Source: Caulobacter soli (GTDB taxonomy: Bacteria; Pseudomonadota; Alphaproteobacteria; Caulobacterales; Caulobacteraceae). From it: a stretch of DNA of 64,000 nucleotides. How positions within the stretch are numbered: the stretch's first letter is position 1; each line of letters begins with the position of its first letter. The position numbers and the translations under genes are program-made. The notes under the pieces were generated by a model, which was not told the DNA's origin, searched no databases, and saw only the letters and a program-made list of their open reading frames with translations. The stretch spans positions 5,129,501 to 5,193,500 of the forward strand of contig NZ_CP049199.1 of NCBI RefSeq assembly GCF_011045195.1. The letters run 5' to 3'. Positions 27,691-36,146 of the stretch are shown piece after piece.

Positions 27691-28530
27691 ATGAGCGTGA
27701 CGAGTTATCGCGACGCGGGCCGCCTGCAGCGCGCCTTCCAGCGGGAAAACGACCACCGGGCCCTGTTCATCGCCTACATCATGGCCGGCGATCCGGACCT
27801 GGAGACCTCGTTCGAGCTCCTGAAGGGCCTGGCCGAGCACGCCGACGTCATCGAGCTGGGCATGCCGTTCTCGGACCCGATGGCCGAGGGCCCGACCATC
27901 CAGCTGGCCTCGCAGCGCTCGCTGGCCGCCGGGACCAAGATGCGCGACGTGCTGGGCCTGGTCCGCCGCTTCCGCGAGACCAACACCGTCACGCCGATCG
28001 TGCTGATGGGCTATCTGAACCCGGTGCTGTTCCACGGCTACGAGGCCTTCGCCAACGACGCGGCCGACGCCGGCGCCGACGGCGTGATCATCGTCGATTG
28101 CCCGCCGGAAGAAGCCGGCCCGCTGACCGACGCGCTTGAAGCGGCCCAGATGAACCTGATCCGTCTGGCCACGCCGACGACGGACGACGCCCGCCTGGAG
28201 GTCTTGGTCAAGCGCACCTCGGGCTTCATCTATTACGTCTCGGTGGCCGGGGTGACCGGCGTGCTGGAAGCCGACGCCGACGCGGTGGCCGGTCCCGTGG
28301 CGCGCATCCGCGCCGCCTCGGGCTTGCCCGTGGCCGTGGGTTTCGGCATCAAGACCCCCGAGCGCGCCGCCGCCGTGGCCCGCGTGGCCGACGGCGTGGT
28401 GGTCGGCTCGGCCCTGGTCGACGAAATCGCTTCGGCGGCCAAGTTGAACGAAAACGTGACCGAGAAGGTTCTTCTCAAGGCGTCGGAGCTGGCTAAGGCT
28501 GTGCGATCGGCGCGACTCGAATTGGCGTGA
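27691..28530 (+). CDS. trpA: Tryptophan synthase alpha chain
   Basis: A 279-residue TIM-barrel subunit that splits indole-3-glycerol phosphate and channels indole to TrpB. Catalytic Glu55 is in VIELGMPFSDP (Glu49 of Salmonella). The second catalytic acid, Asp60 in the LADGP motif of most enzymes, is Glu66 here (MAEGPTIQ). Phosphate-binding GFGIKTPE and GSALVDEI are intact. Immediately downstream of trpB and 11-17 bp before accD. Confidence 0.96.
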   Translation: MSVTSYRDAGRLQRAFQRENDHRALFIAYIMAGDPDLETSFELLKGLAEHADVIELGMPFSDPMAEGPTIQLASQRSLAAGTKMRDVLGLVRRFRETNTVTPIVLMGYLNPVLFHGYEAFANDAADAGADGVIIVDCPPEEAGPLTDALEAAQMNLIRLATPTTDDARLEVLVKRTSGFIYYVSVAGVTGVLEADADAVAGPVARIRAASGLPVAVGFGIKTPERAAAVARVADGVVVGSALVDEIASAAKLNENVTEKVLLKASELAKAVRSARLELA

Positions 28531-28547
28531 GGCTGAAGGCTATGGCG

Positions 28548-29468
28548 ATGGCTGAACCCCAGGGGCCCAAGAAGGGCGACAAGACCAAGGCTCCGGCCGA
28601 GCGACGCGGCGGCTGGCTGTCGCGGATCGCCCCCGGCGTGCGCGGCGCGTTCGCCAAACGCGAGACGCCCGAGAACCTCTGGGTCAAGTGCCCCGATACG
28701 GGCGAAATGATCTACCGCTCCGACCTGGAGGCGGCCCTGTGGGTCACCCCGGCCGGACGCCACATGCGCATCGGCCCCGAGGCGCGCTTCAAGTTCACCT
28801 TCGACGACGGCGAGCACGAGGTCCTGCCGACCCCGGCCGTCTTTGAAGACCCGCTGAAGTTCTCGGACGGCAAGCCCTACAAGGATCGCCTGGCCGCCGC
28901 TCGCAAGAGCACCGGCGAGCAGGACGCCATGGCCATCGGCTACGGCAAGGTCGGCGGCGTCGACGCCGTGGTGCTGGTCCAGGACTTCGCCTTCATGGGC
29001 GGTTCGCTGGGCATGGCCGCCGGCGAAGGCTTCATCGCCGCCGCCGAGGCCGCGATCGAGCGCCAGGTTCCGCTGATCGCCTTCACGGCGGCCGGTGGCG
29101 CGCGGATGCAGGAAGGGGCCCTGTCCCTGATGCAGATGGCCCGCACCACTCTGGCCATCAACCAGATGAAGGACGCCGGCCTGCCCTACGTGGTGGTGTT
29201 GACCGACCCGACCACCGGCGGCGTCACCGCCTCCTACGCCATGCTGGGCGACGTCCACCTGGCCGAGCCGGGCGCCCTGATCGGCTTCGCCGGCCCGCGC
29301 GTCATCGAGCAGACCATCCGCGAGACCCTGCCGCCGGGCTTCCAGCGCTCGGAATATCTGGTCGAAAAGGGCATGGTCGACCGCGTCACGCCGCGCAAGG
29401 AACTGCCGGCGACACTGGGCTCGATCCTGGGCACGCTGATGATGGGCCGGGCGCTGAAGGCCGCCTAG
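28548..29468 (+). CDS. accD: Acetyl-CoA carboxylase carboxyltransferase beta subunit
   Basis: A 306-residue beta subunit of the carboxyltransferase that makes malonyl-CoA for fatty-acid synthesis. The crotonase-fold core is intact (AFTAAGGARMQEGALSLMQM, then TDPTTGGVTASYAML). The four-Cys zinc ribbon of E. coli AccD is reduced to one Cys (LWVKCPDTGEMIYRSDLEAA), which I believe is usual in this group. The ATG at 28548 has GAAGG at good distance; one at 28542 is also possible. The trpA-accD-folC linkage is typical. Confidence 0.95.
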   Translation: MAEPQGPKKGDKTKAPAERRGGWLSRIAPGVRGAFAKRETPENLWVKCPDTGEMIYRSDLEAALWVTPAGRHMRIGPEARFKFTFDDGEHEVLPTPAVFEDPLKFSDGKPYKDRLAAARKSTGEQDAMAIGYGKVGGVDAVVLVQDFAFMGGSLGMAAGEGFIAAAEAAIERQVPLIAFTAAGGARMQEGALSLMQMARTTLAINQMKDAGLPYVVVLTDPTTGGVTASYAMLGDVHLAEPGALIGFAGPRVIEQTIRETLPPGFQRSEYLVEKGMVDRVTPRKELPATLGSILGTLMMGRALKAA

Positions 29469-29484
29469 TCAACTTTGGTGAACG

Positions 29485-29574
29485 ATCCTCGTCCTTCGAC
29501 AAGCTCAGGATGAGGATCGAATTTGGCGCTGAGTGAGCAACAGCCCTCATCCTGAGCCTGTCGAAGGACGAGGG
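29485..29574. repeat. Intergenic palindromic repeat (CGTCCTTCGA type), copy 1
   Basis: The arms CCTCGTCCTTCGACAAGCTC...GGATGAGG and CCTCATCC...GAGCCTGTCGAAGGACGAGG are complementary. Related copies occur at 34393, 41466 and 44296. Confidence 0.8.
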
Positions 29575-29584
29575 CGAACCCTCC

Positions 29585-30898
29585 ATGACCGACCACCTCC
29601 GCGCCCACGACGCCGCGCTGGCGCGCCTGCAGGCCCTGCATCCCAAGCTGATCGACCTGTCGCTGGACCGCATGGTCCGGCTGTGCGCCGCCCTGGGCGA
29701 TCCGCAGAAGAAGCTGCCGCCGGTGATCCATGTGGCCGGCACCAACGGCAAGGGCTCGACCGTCGCCTATCTGCGGGCCATGGCCGAGGCGGCGGGCCTG
29801 AAGGTCCACGTCTTCACCTCGCCGCACCTCGTGCGGTTCGCCGAGCGGATCCGCCTGGCCGGAACCCTGATTACCGACGAACACCTGGCCAACGTGCTGG
29901 AACGGGTCGAGGCCGCCAACGCCGGCCTGCCGATCACCTTCTTCGAGATCACCACCGCCGCGGCCTTCCAGGCCTTTTCCGAGGTCCCCGCCGACCTGTG
30001 CCTGGTCGAGGTGGGGCTGGGCGGTATCCTGGACGCCACCAACGTGGTCATGCCGGCGGTCAGCGTCATCGCCCCGATCGACATCGACCACCGCGAATTC
30101 CTCGGCGACACCCTGGCGGCCATCGCCCAGGAAAAGGCCGGGATCATCAAGCCCAACACCCCGGTCGTCTCCGCCCGCCAGCAGGAAGAGGCCGAACGGG
30201 TCGTCGAGCGCGAGGCGGACCTCTTCGAAGCCGACCTGACCCTGATGGGCCGCGACTTCGACGCCTGGAACGAGCGCGGGCGGCTGCTGGTGCAGATGCA
30301 GGACCGCCTGCTGGACCTGCCGGCCCCGTCGCTGCCCGGCGAGCACCAGTTCGCCAACGCCGGCCTGGCGGTGGCGGCGCTGCTGGTGCTGAACGATCCG
30401 CGCATCGACGAGGCGGCCATGGCCCAGGGGATCGCGGCCACGACCTGGCCCGCGCGGTTCCAGCGCCTGACCGCAGGTCCCCTGGCCGAACGCGCCAAGG
30501 CGGCGGGCGCCGATCTCTGGCTGGACGGCGGCCACAATCCCCATGCCGGCCAGGCCGTGGCCCGGGCCTTGGGCGACCTGGCGGCGCGGGATGGGCGGCC
30601 GGTGGCCCTGATCGCCGGTCTGCTGGCCAACAAGGACGCCACCGGCTTCTTCACGCCGTTCGCGGCGCTGGGGGCCAAGGTCTTCAGCGTGACGTTCGAG
30701 GGCAGCGCCGCCGCCAGCGCCGCCCAGACGGCGGCGGCGGCCGAACTGGCGGGCCTGCGGGCCAGCGCCTGCGACAGCGTCGAGGCGGCCCTGGACAAGG
30801 CGCTGGCCATCGCGCCCACGCCGCACGTGCTGATCTGCGGCTCGCTCTATCTGGCGGGCGAAGTGCTGGCGATGAGCCCGGAAACCTGGCCCGTCTAG
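29585..30898 (+). CDS. folC: Bifunctional folylpolyglutamate synthase / dihydrofolate synthase
   Basis: A 437-residue Mur-ligase-type enzyme that adds glutamate to dihydropteroate and folates. The P-loop VAGTNGKGSTVAYLRAM lies near residue 50, followed by FTSPHLVRFAERI, the metal/carbamate region EVGLGGILDATNV, and a C-terminal domain with WLDGGHNPHAGQ. Length is normal. It is last in the trp-accD-folC run but separated from accD by a 90 bp palindromic repeat, so it may be partly independent. Confidence 0.96.
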   Translation: MTDHLRAHDAALARLQALHPKLIDLSLDRMVRLCAALGDPQKKLPPVIHVAGTNGKGSTVAYLRAMAEAAGLKVHVFTSPHLVRFAERIRLAGTLITDEHLANVLERVEAANAGLPITFFEITTAAAFQAFSEVPADLCLVEVGLGGILDATNVVMPAVSVIAPIDIDHREFLGDTLAAIAQEKAGIIKPNTPVVSARQQEEAERVVEREADLFEADLTLMGRDFDAWNERGRLLVQMQDRLLDLPAPSLPGEHQFANAGLAVAALLVLNDPRIDEAAMAQGIAATTWPARFQRLTAGPLAERAKAAGADLWLDGGHNPHAGQAVARALGDLAARDGRPVALIAGLLANKDATGFFTPFAALGAKVFSVTFEGSAAASAAQTAAAAELAGLRASACDSVEAALDKALAIAPTPHVLICGSLYLAGEVLAMSPETWPV

Positions 30899-30903
30899 GG
30901 CCC

Positions 30904-31179
30904 CTAGACCAGGATATTCAGCAGGGAGCCCGGCCGCAGGATCTTCTGCGGCTGCTCGGCCGGCTGCACGAACGGTCGGGGCGGGGGCTGGCGTTGCGGC
31001 TGGGCCTGGGTCTGCAGCTGGACGGCGATTGGCGGCGCGGTCGGCCGGGTCGGCGCCGCGTCGGCCACCGCCGCCTGGAAGAACGCCGCCGCGCGCGAGC
31101 CGCCAGCGCCCTGCGAACCCTGCGACGACGCGGGCCTCGTGGGGACGGACGGCAAGCCGGTGGGACGGATCGTGCTCAT
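30904..31179 (-). CDS. Pro/Gln-rich small protein of unknown function
   Basis: A 91-residue low-complexity protein (Pro, Ala, Gln, Thr) with no signal peptide or membrane helix. Only the ends look constrained (MSTIRPTGLPSVPTR and QKILRPGSLLNILV). It is convergent with folC, 5 bp apart. It is kept because its frame is open from a plausible ATG and its termini look non-random; I do not recognise the family. Confidence 0.5.
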   Translation of the reverse strand: MSTIRPTGLPSVPTRPASSQGSQGAGGSRAAAFFQAAVADAAPTRPTAPPIAVQLQTQAQPQRQPPPRPFVQPAEQPQKILRPGSLLNILV

Positions 31180-31410
31180 GGACGCGACTCTATCATGGTT
31201 AATGGAAAGTCGGCGAGCATGGTCAACGCGCGGTTAATCGTCGCGGCTCCGTCCTAAGGAAACTGGGGGAAAACCCGGAGAAAAATGAACGCCAGATGAA
31301 AGTCGGGTTGTCGACGCCGTTCAGACAGCCGGGCGTAAGGTCGTTCTCAAGATCGGCCGGATCGGGGCTGGGCGATCGGCGTTGAATAAGAAATCTGAAA
31401 GGGACACCCG

Positions 31411-31743
31411 ATGCATACCGCCACCAAGACGACCATTTCGATGATCACCGCGGCCGCCGCCGCCCTGACCCTGGTTTCGGCGCCGAGCTTCGCCTCGGCG
31501 CACGACAGCCGCTACTACCGCGACCATCACCGTTACGACAGCCGCTATGACGGCCGCCGCAGCTACGACAGCTGCCGTTCGCACCGCAAGAGCGGCAAGG
31601 CGACCGGCGCGATCATCGGCGCCATCGGCGGCGGCCTGCTGGGCAATTCGCTGTCGAACGGCAACCGCACCCCCGGCACCCTGCTCGGCGCTGGCGCCGG
31701 CGCCTATGTCGGCAGCCAGGTCGGCAAGGGTCACCGCTGCTAA
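31411..31743 (+). CDS. Glycine-zipper 2TM-domain envelope protein
   Basis: A 110-residue exported protein. The signal peptide (about 1-30, ...SFASA) precedes a Tyr/Arg/Asp/His-rich middle (RYYRDHHRYDSRYDGRR). A glycine-zipper domain with alternating small residues (GAIIGAIGGGLLGNSLSNG, then LLGAGAGAYVGSQVGKG) follows, as in the 17-kDa surface antigen/SlyB group. Such proteins associate with the outer membrane or its lipids. No lipobox is seen, unlike the rickettsial antigen. It is a single gene with its own terminator; the 231 bp upstream hold no other feature I can name. Confidence 0.8.
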   Translation: MHTATKTTISMITAAAAALTLVSAPSFASAHDSRYYRDHHRYDSRYDGRRSYDSCRSHRKSGKATGAIIGAIGGGLLGNSLSNGNRTPGTLLGAGAGAYVGSQVGKGHRC

Positions 31744-31773
31744 AACCCAGGTCTTTTACCGAGACCGAACGAG

Positions 31774-31808
31774 GGCCCGGACCGGCGAACGCCGTCCGGG
31801 CCTTTTCG
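31774..31808 (+). terminator. Terminator between convergent genes
   Basis: GGCCCGGAC (31774-31782) pairs with GTCCGGGCC (31794-31802), followed by TTTTCGTG. Confidence 0.85.
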
Positions 31809-31811
31809 TGT

Positions 31812-32324
31812 CTAGCGCAGCTTGGCCAGCATTTCCCGGGCGTCGGCGTCGGTCAGCGGGCCGCTGTGCTTGGCCAGAATCACGCCGTTGGCCCCGACCA
31901 GGAAGGTCTCGGGCACGCCGGTGACGCCGAATTCGATGCCGGCCCGGCCGCTGCGGTCGACCAGCTTGACGGCGAACGGATCGCCCAGCTCGGTCAGGAA
32001 CGCCTGGGTCTTGGCCGGCTCGTCCTTGTAGGCGATCCCCACCAGGGTGACGCCCTGGGCCTTCAGCGCCATCAGCTGCGGGGCTTCGACCCGGCAGGGC
32101 GCGCACCAGGAGGCGTAGAAATTGATCAGCCGGGGTCCGGCCGGCGTGTCGCGCACCGCCACCAGGGCGCCGGTGTCCAGGTCGGGCAGGGTGACGGCCG
32201 GAACCGGCTTGCCGACCAGGGCGTGGGGCTGGACGTGCGGATCGTGCTTGAGGGCGTAGCCGGCGAACAGCACGCCCAAGGCTGCCAACACGATCAGCGG
32301 GGTGAAGCCGATCCAGCGCTTCAC
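31812..32324 (-). CDS. ccmG: Thiol:disulfide interchange protein CcmG (DsbE)
   Basis: A 170-residue membrane-anchored periplasmic thioredoxin that keeps apocytochrome c cysteines reduced for haem attachment. It has one N-terminal helix, then a thioredoxin fold with active site FYASWCAPCRVE near residue 77 and the cis-Pro loop GVPETFLVG. The start is a GTG that overlaps the ccmD stop (GTGA). It is last of the minus-strand ccmC-ccmD-ccmG set. Confidence 0.95.
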   Translation of the reverse strand: MKRWIGFTPLIVLAALGVLFAGYALKHDPHVQPHALVGKPVPAVTLPDLDTGALVAVRDTPAGPRLINFYASWCAPCRVEAPQLMALKAQGVTLVGIAYKDEPAKTQAFLTELGDPFAVKLVDRSGRAGIEFGVTGVPETFLVGANGVILAKHSGPLTDADAREMLAKLR

Positions 32325-32488
32325 GACTTGCGCGCTTCCCTGAGGGCCTGAAGCCGCTCGGTTTCGCGCCGCCAGCGGCGGGCCGAGGCCAGGCTGTCGC
32401 CGATCATCCAGGCGAAGGCGCCCGCCGTCAGGGCGAAGGCCGGCCAGATGTAGACGGCGTATTTGCCGGCGTCGAAATCGAAGTGCAC
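32321..32488 (-). CDS. ccmD: Haem exporter accessory protein CcmD
   Basis: A 55-residue membrane protein, easily missed for its size. A GTG start at 32488 gives VHFDFDAGKYAVYIWPAFAL followed by a basic, charged tail (RRWRRETERLQALREARKS). One transmembrane helix and the Y-V-W-P motif are the CcmD signature. In the family it helps release haem-loaded CcmE from the CcmABC complex. The stop overlaps the ccmG start; ccmC ends one base upstream of its start. Confidence 0.92.
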   Translation of the reverse strand: MHFDFDAGKYAVYIWPAFALTAGAFAWMIGDSLASARRWRRETERLQALREARKS

Positions 32489-32489
32489 C

Positions 32490-33230
32490 TCAGCCCTCCG
32501 CCGCTTGCAGGGCCAGGGCCCGGGCCTTGCGCCGCCAGACCAGGGCGCGGATCCGCACCAGCCACAGCGACCCGAAGGCCGACAGATAGGCCAGACTCAT
32601 CACCAGCATCGGCCAGGCATAGACCGCCGGCAGGCCGCTCTTGGCGAACAGCGGCGACGCGGGCTGGTGCAGGCTGTTCCACCAGTCGACCGAGAACTTG
32701 ACGATCGGCAGGTTGATCAGGCCGACCAGGGCCAGGATAGCGGCGGCGCGGGCCGCCTTCTGCTCGTCCTCCAGGGCCGAGCGCAGGGCCAGATAGCCCA
32801 GATAGAACAGCAACAGCACCAGCACCGAGGTCAGGCGGGCGTCCCACACCCACCAGGTTCCCCACATCGGCTTGCCCCACAGCGAACCGGTGGCCAGGGC
32901 CAGGGCCGTGAAGGCCGCGCCCAGCGGCGCGCAGGCCACGGCGGCCGCGTCGGCCAGGGCGTGGCGGAACACCAGGGCCAGGAAACTGGCGATCCCCAGG
33001 CAGAGATAGACGAAGAGGGACAGCGAGGCGGCCGGCACGTGGATGAACATCATCCGCACGGTGTCGCCCTGCTGGTAGTCCTCCGGAGCCGCGAAGGTCA
33101 GGACCAGGCCGATGGCCGCCAGGATCGCGGCGATCACGCCGAACATCGGCGCGGCCCAGCGCGAAAAGGCCATGAACCGCTCGGGGTTCGTCAGGAAATC
33201 CAGGGGATGGTGGTGATCACGGGCGCCCAT
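32490..33230 (-). CDS. ccmC: Haem exporter protein CcmC
   Basis: A 246-residue inner-membrane protein with six hydrophobic helices. It contains the Trp-rich haem-handling motif WGKPMWGTWWVWDARLTS; conserved periplasmic histidines occur before it (FIHVPAA) and after it (NSLHQPAS). CcmC attaches haem to the chaperone CcmE. It begins the minus-strand ccmC-ccmD-ccmG cluster; ccmA and ccmB lie 2.3 kb further upstream on the same strand, and ccmE, ccmF and ccmH are not in the window. Confidence 0.96.
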   Translation of the reverse strand: MGARDHHHPLDFLTNPERFMAFSRWAAPMFGVIAAILAAIGLVLTFAAPEDYQQGDTVRMMFIHVPAASLSLFVYLCLGIASFLALVFRHALADAAAVACAPLGAAFTALALATGSLWGKPMWGTWWVWDARLTSVLVLLLFYLGYLALRSALEDEQKAARAAAILALVGLINLPIVKFSVDWWNSLHQPASPLFAKSGLPAVYAWPMLVMSLAYLSAFGSLWLVRIRALVWRRKARALALQAAEG

Positions 33231-33280
33231 GACCGAGCCTTAGAAGACCTGGAGGGCGCCCGCAATCGTTCAGCTATCGC

Positions 33281-33862
33281 TTAGCCGGGTTGACCGGCCG
33301 ACGGCGGCGGCGGAGCGTCCTCCGGACCCCGGCCGGGACCGCGATGGAAGCCGCCCCCGAACCCGCCCTTATGGTGACGGAAACCGGCATGGCGCATGCC
33401 CGGACCGCCGCGCCCGCCCATCGGGCCCAGGGCGTCGAACGCCTTCTGCTGGCTGGGCGACAGGGCCGCGTAGAAGGCGCGGGTGGCGTCGATCCGGGTC
33501 CGGGCGTGGGCCAGGAATTCGCTCTCGCGGTCCAGGCGTTCGGGCGTGGTCAACGGCTTGCGCGGGGCGCCGGCCTCGCGCCGGGGCCCGTCCTTCTTCC
33601 AGTCCTTCGGCGCGGTGGCGGCCAGATAGGCCTTCAGAGCGCCGTCCTGGTCGGCGCGCAGTTGCAGCACATCGTGCAGATGCTGGGCGTGGGCCTGGGG
33701 GTCGAAGTGGCGGCGGCCCGGACCATCGGGGCCTCCGCGACCGTGGTCACCGGCCATCGGCGGGCCAGGCGGCGGACCGTCCTGGGCCACGGCGACGGCC
33801 GCGGTGGAGAGAGAAAGTACGGCCGCGGCCATCAAGGCCAGGCGGCTGGTTTGCAAACGCAT
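33281..33862 (-). CDS. Spy/LTXXQ-type periplasmic protein
   Basis: A 193-residue exported protein. The signal peptide ends near AVAVAQ; a Gly/Pro/His/Asp-rich segment and a helical core (HAQHLHDVLQLRADQDGALK...RLDRESEFLAHARTRIDATR) follow. The LTxxQ-like box is LSPSQQKAFDALGP, and the tail is Gly/His-rich. The pattern fits the Spy/CpxP/ZraP group of envelope chaperones and metal-responsive proteins; the His-rich ends suggest metal binding. The start at 33862 has GGAG 7 bases upstream. Confidence 0.78.
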   Translation of the reverse strand: MRLQTSRLALMAAAVLSLSTAAVAVAQDGPPPGPPMAGDHGRGGPDGPGRRHFDPQAHAQHLHDVLQLRADQDGALKAYLAATAPKDWKKDGPRREAGAPRKPLTTPERLDRESEFLAHARTRIDATRAFYAALSPSQQKAFDALGPMGGRGGPGMRHAGFRHHKGGFGGGFHRGPGRGPEDAPPPPSAGQPG

Positions 33863-34027
33863 GGAGGTGCTCCGGTGGAAAGTCCCTTGAGCCGAACCTC
33901 GATTCCCCGTGTAACGCTGGAATGTCAGAATCCTCGGCGAATGTTGCAGGATTGATGGACACCGCTCCTGTAAGGGCTTGAAGCCGCGACAGATTTTCGC
34001 ACCCCGGCGACCTGGAGGCGTATCGAA

Positions 34028-34378
34028 GTGCTCTACCTGCTGATCAAGGCCGCCATCTCGGGCGTGATCATCGCCCTGGTGTCGGAGATCGCCAAGCGCC
34101 AGCCGGGCTTCGGGGCCCTGGTCGCCTCGCTGCCGTTGATCTCGATCCTGGGCATGCTGTGGCTGTGGCGCGACACCCACGACGTCAAGCGAATGGCGAC
34201 CCATGTCGAGGCCACCTTCTGGTACGTGCTGCCGTCACTGCCGATGTTCCTGATCGTGCCGGCCCTGCTGCGGCGGGACGTGAACTTCTGGGCGGCGCTG
34301 GGGATCGGCTGCGCGGTGACGATCGGCCTCTATCTCGGCATGACCGCGATCGGTCCCCGTTTCGGACTGAAGCTCTAG
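34028..34378 (+). CDS. DUF3147 family membrane protein
   Basis: A 116-residue very hydrophobic protein with four predicted helices. It has the conserved AKRQPGFGALVASLPLIS and LWLWRDT segments of DUF3147; function unknown. GTG start at 34028. It is flanked by a Spy-like gene (divergent) and an EamA transporter downstream, with a palindromic repeat between. Confidence 0.82.
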   Translation: MLYLLIKAAISGVIIALVSEIAKRQPGFGALVASLPLISILGMLWLWRDTHDVKRMATHVEATFWYVLPSLPMFLIVPALLRRDVNFWAALGIGCAVTIGLYLGMTAIGPRFGLKL

Positions 34379-34392
34379 CCGCCTATGGGCCG

Positions 34393-34482
34393 CCCTCGTC
34401 CTTCGACCAGCTCAGGATGAGGGCTACTTTTGCGACGTCGGCATTCGAATTCCTCATCCTAAGCTCGTCGAAGGACGAGGAA
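34393..34482. repeat. Intergenic palindromic repeat (CGTCCTTCGA type), copy 2
   Basis: The arms CCCTCGTCCTTCGACCAGCT...GGATGAGG and CCTCATCC...AGCTCGTCGAAGGACGAGG are complementary. It lies just before the EamA gene. Confidence 0.8.
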
Positions 34483-34532
34483 TTCGCCCGGTGCTGACGC
34501 AACTTGGCGTGAAAGGGGTTAGAAGCTCGGCC

Positions 34533-35429
34533 ATGAAGCACCCCGACAAGAAGATCGCCTTCCTCGCCCTGATCGTCGCCGGCGTCTGCTGGGGTCTGGG
34601 CTTCCCGCTGGGCAAGCTGGTGCTGCGCGAGACCGACGCGGCGCACATGGTGCTGCTGCGGTTCGCCGTGGCCGCCGTGGTGGCCGCGCCGTTCGCCCTG
34701 CGCACGGCCGAGGCCCGGGCCCTGTTCCGCTCGCCGGTGATCCTGGCGGCCGGGGCGCTGTACGGGATCGCCTTCATGGTGCAGTTCGAGGGCTTGGCCC
34801 ATGTCAGCGTCACCCTGGCCGCCCTGCTGGTCGGGGCCATGCCGGCCCTGATCGCCATCTCGGCCAAGATCCTGGGCGAAAAGGTCAGCCGCGCCTCGTG
34901 GGGCGGGGTGGCGGCCGCGACCCTGGGGGCGGCTCTGATCGCCGGCAAGCCCGACGGCGCCGGCTCGCCGCTGGGCGTGGCCCTGTCGCTGGGCTCGCTG
35001 TTCATCTTCCTGGCCTGGCTGATCGTGCTGCGTCGCGCGCCCAAGGTCTCCAACCCGATGGCCATCCCGGCCGTGACGGTGATCGTCGCCACCTTCGCCG
35101 TGCTGCCGATCGCCTGGATCATGCACGGCCCGCCGAAACTGGATCTTTCGCCCCTGGCCTGGACCGGCATCCTGGGCCTGGGCGTGCTGGGCACCCTGCT
35201 GGCCACGGCCGCCTGGCAGTTCGGTTCGGCCCGAGTGGGCAGCGCCAGCGCCGGGGTGTTCATCAACATAGAGCCGCTGATGGGCGCCTGTGTCGGGGTG
35301 CTGCTGTTCGGCGACCACCTGACCTGGGCCCTGGCGGCCGGCGGCCTGATGATCATCGCCGGCAGCTTCGCGGTGGTGCTGGGCGAACGGCACGCGCCGC
35401 CGGTGACGGCCAGCGCGGGGCCGATCTAG
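34533..35429 (+). CDS. EamA-family (DMT superfamily) transporter
   Basis: A 298-residue inner-membrane protein with ten hydrophobic helices in two EamA repeats. The first begins FLALIVAGVCWGLGFPLGKL and the second AWTGILGLGVLGTLLATAAW, ending GLMIIAGSFAVVL. Substrates in this superfamily are diverse (amino acids, nucleosides, drugs) and cannot be read here. The ATG at 34533 is chosen because an in-frame GTG upstream would run into the repeat. A short hairpin (35444-35468) follows. Confidence 0.85.
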   Translation: MKHPDKKIAFLALIVAGVCWGLGFPLGKLVLRETDAAHMVLLRFAVAAVVAAPFALRTAEARALFRSPVILAAGALYGIAFMVQFEGLAHVSVTLAALLVGAMPALIAISAKILGEKVSRASWGGVAAATLGAALIAGKPDGAGSPLGVALSLGSLFIFLAWLIVLRRAPKVSNPMAIPAVTVIVATFAVLPIAWIMHGPPKLDLSPLAWTGILGLGVLGTLLATAAWQFGSARVGSASAGVFINIEPLMGACVGVLLFGDHLTWALAAGGLMIIAGSFAVVLGERHAPPVTASAGPI

Positions 35430-35443
35430 AGAGCCCACCAGAT

Positions 35444-35468
35444 CCCTCTCTCTAAGAGAGAGGGTTCT
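35444..35468 (+). terminator. Hairpin after the EamA gene, possible terminator
   Basis: CCCTCTCTCT and AGAGAGAGGG flank a single A, followed by TTCTTGG. The tight loop and weak T-run make this a modest terminator; it may also be a worn CCCTCTCCC-type repeat half. Confidence 0.4.
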
Positions 35469-35480
35469 TGGTCGGCGCTC

Positions 35481-36146
35481 CTAATCCAGCGCGTTCCGGC
35501 ACGCCGCCGCCATGGCGATCGGGCCCAGGGCCACCGCCGCGGCCGAATAGGCCAGCAGCAGGAACAGTCCGCCCGTCCACGGCAACCCGCCGGCCAGCGC
35601 ATCGAGCGCCCCAGCCCCGAAGATCACCGGCGGCACGTAGAGCGGCAGGACGATCACCGCCACCAGCAGGCCGCCTCGCTTGGAGCCCAGCGCCAGGCTC
35701 GCGCCCAGTCCGCCCAGGAACGAGAAGGCCAACCCGCCCGCCAGGGCGCAGGGGATCAGCAGCGGGATGATGGCCGGCGAGGCGCCCAGGGCCAGGGCGG
35801 CGATCGGGGCGGCGAAGGCCAGGGGCGCGCCAGCCGCCAGCCAGTGGGCCAGGCACTTGGCCACGGCCACCGCCTCGAGCGGCGCGGGACCCAGGGCCAG
35901 CAGATCCAGCGCCCCGTCCTCGAAGTCGCGCTCGAACAATCGCTCCAGCGATAGAAGCGCCGCCAGGGCCAGGGCCAGCCAGGCGATGCCGGGGGCCAGC
36001 GAGGCCAGCCGCTCGGGCGCGCGGCCGGCCGCCAGCGGCAGCAGGGTGACGACGCAGGCGTAGAAGGCCAGGGCCAGCAACGGCCCGCCGCCCTTGCCCC
36101 AGGCCAGGGCCAGTTCGCGGCGCAACAGGATCAGGAACGCCTTCAT
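35481..36146 (-). CDS. ccmB: Haem exporter protein CcmB
   Basis: A 221-residue membrane subunit with six helices that, with the ATPase CcmA, forms the ABC-type complex releasing holo-CcmE. The N-terminal [14 protein letters not shown] and central [17 protein letters not shown] are CcmB signatures. The start ATG overlaps the ccmA stop (ATGA), so it is translationally coupled. An open frame extends upstream inside ccmA and is not used. Confidence 0.95.
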   Translation of the reverse strand: MKAFLILLRRELALAWGKGGGPLLALAFYACVVTLLPLAAGRAPERLASLAPGIAWLALALAALLSLERLFERDFEDGALDLLALGPAPLEAVAVAKCLAHWLAAGAPLAFAAPIAALALGASPAIIPLLIPCALAGGLAFSFLGGLGASLALGSKRGGLLVAVIVLPLYVPPVIFGAGALDALAGGLPWTGGLFLLLAYSAAAVALGPIAMAAACRNALD

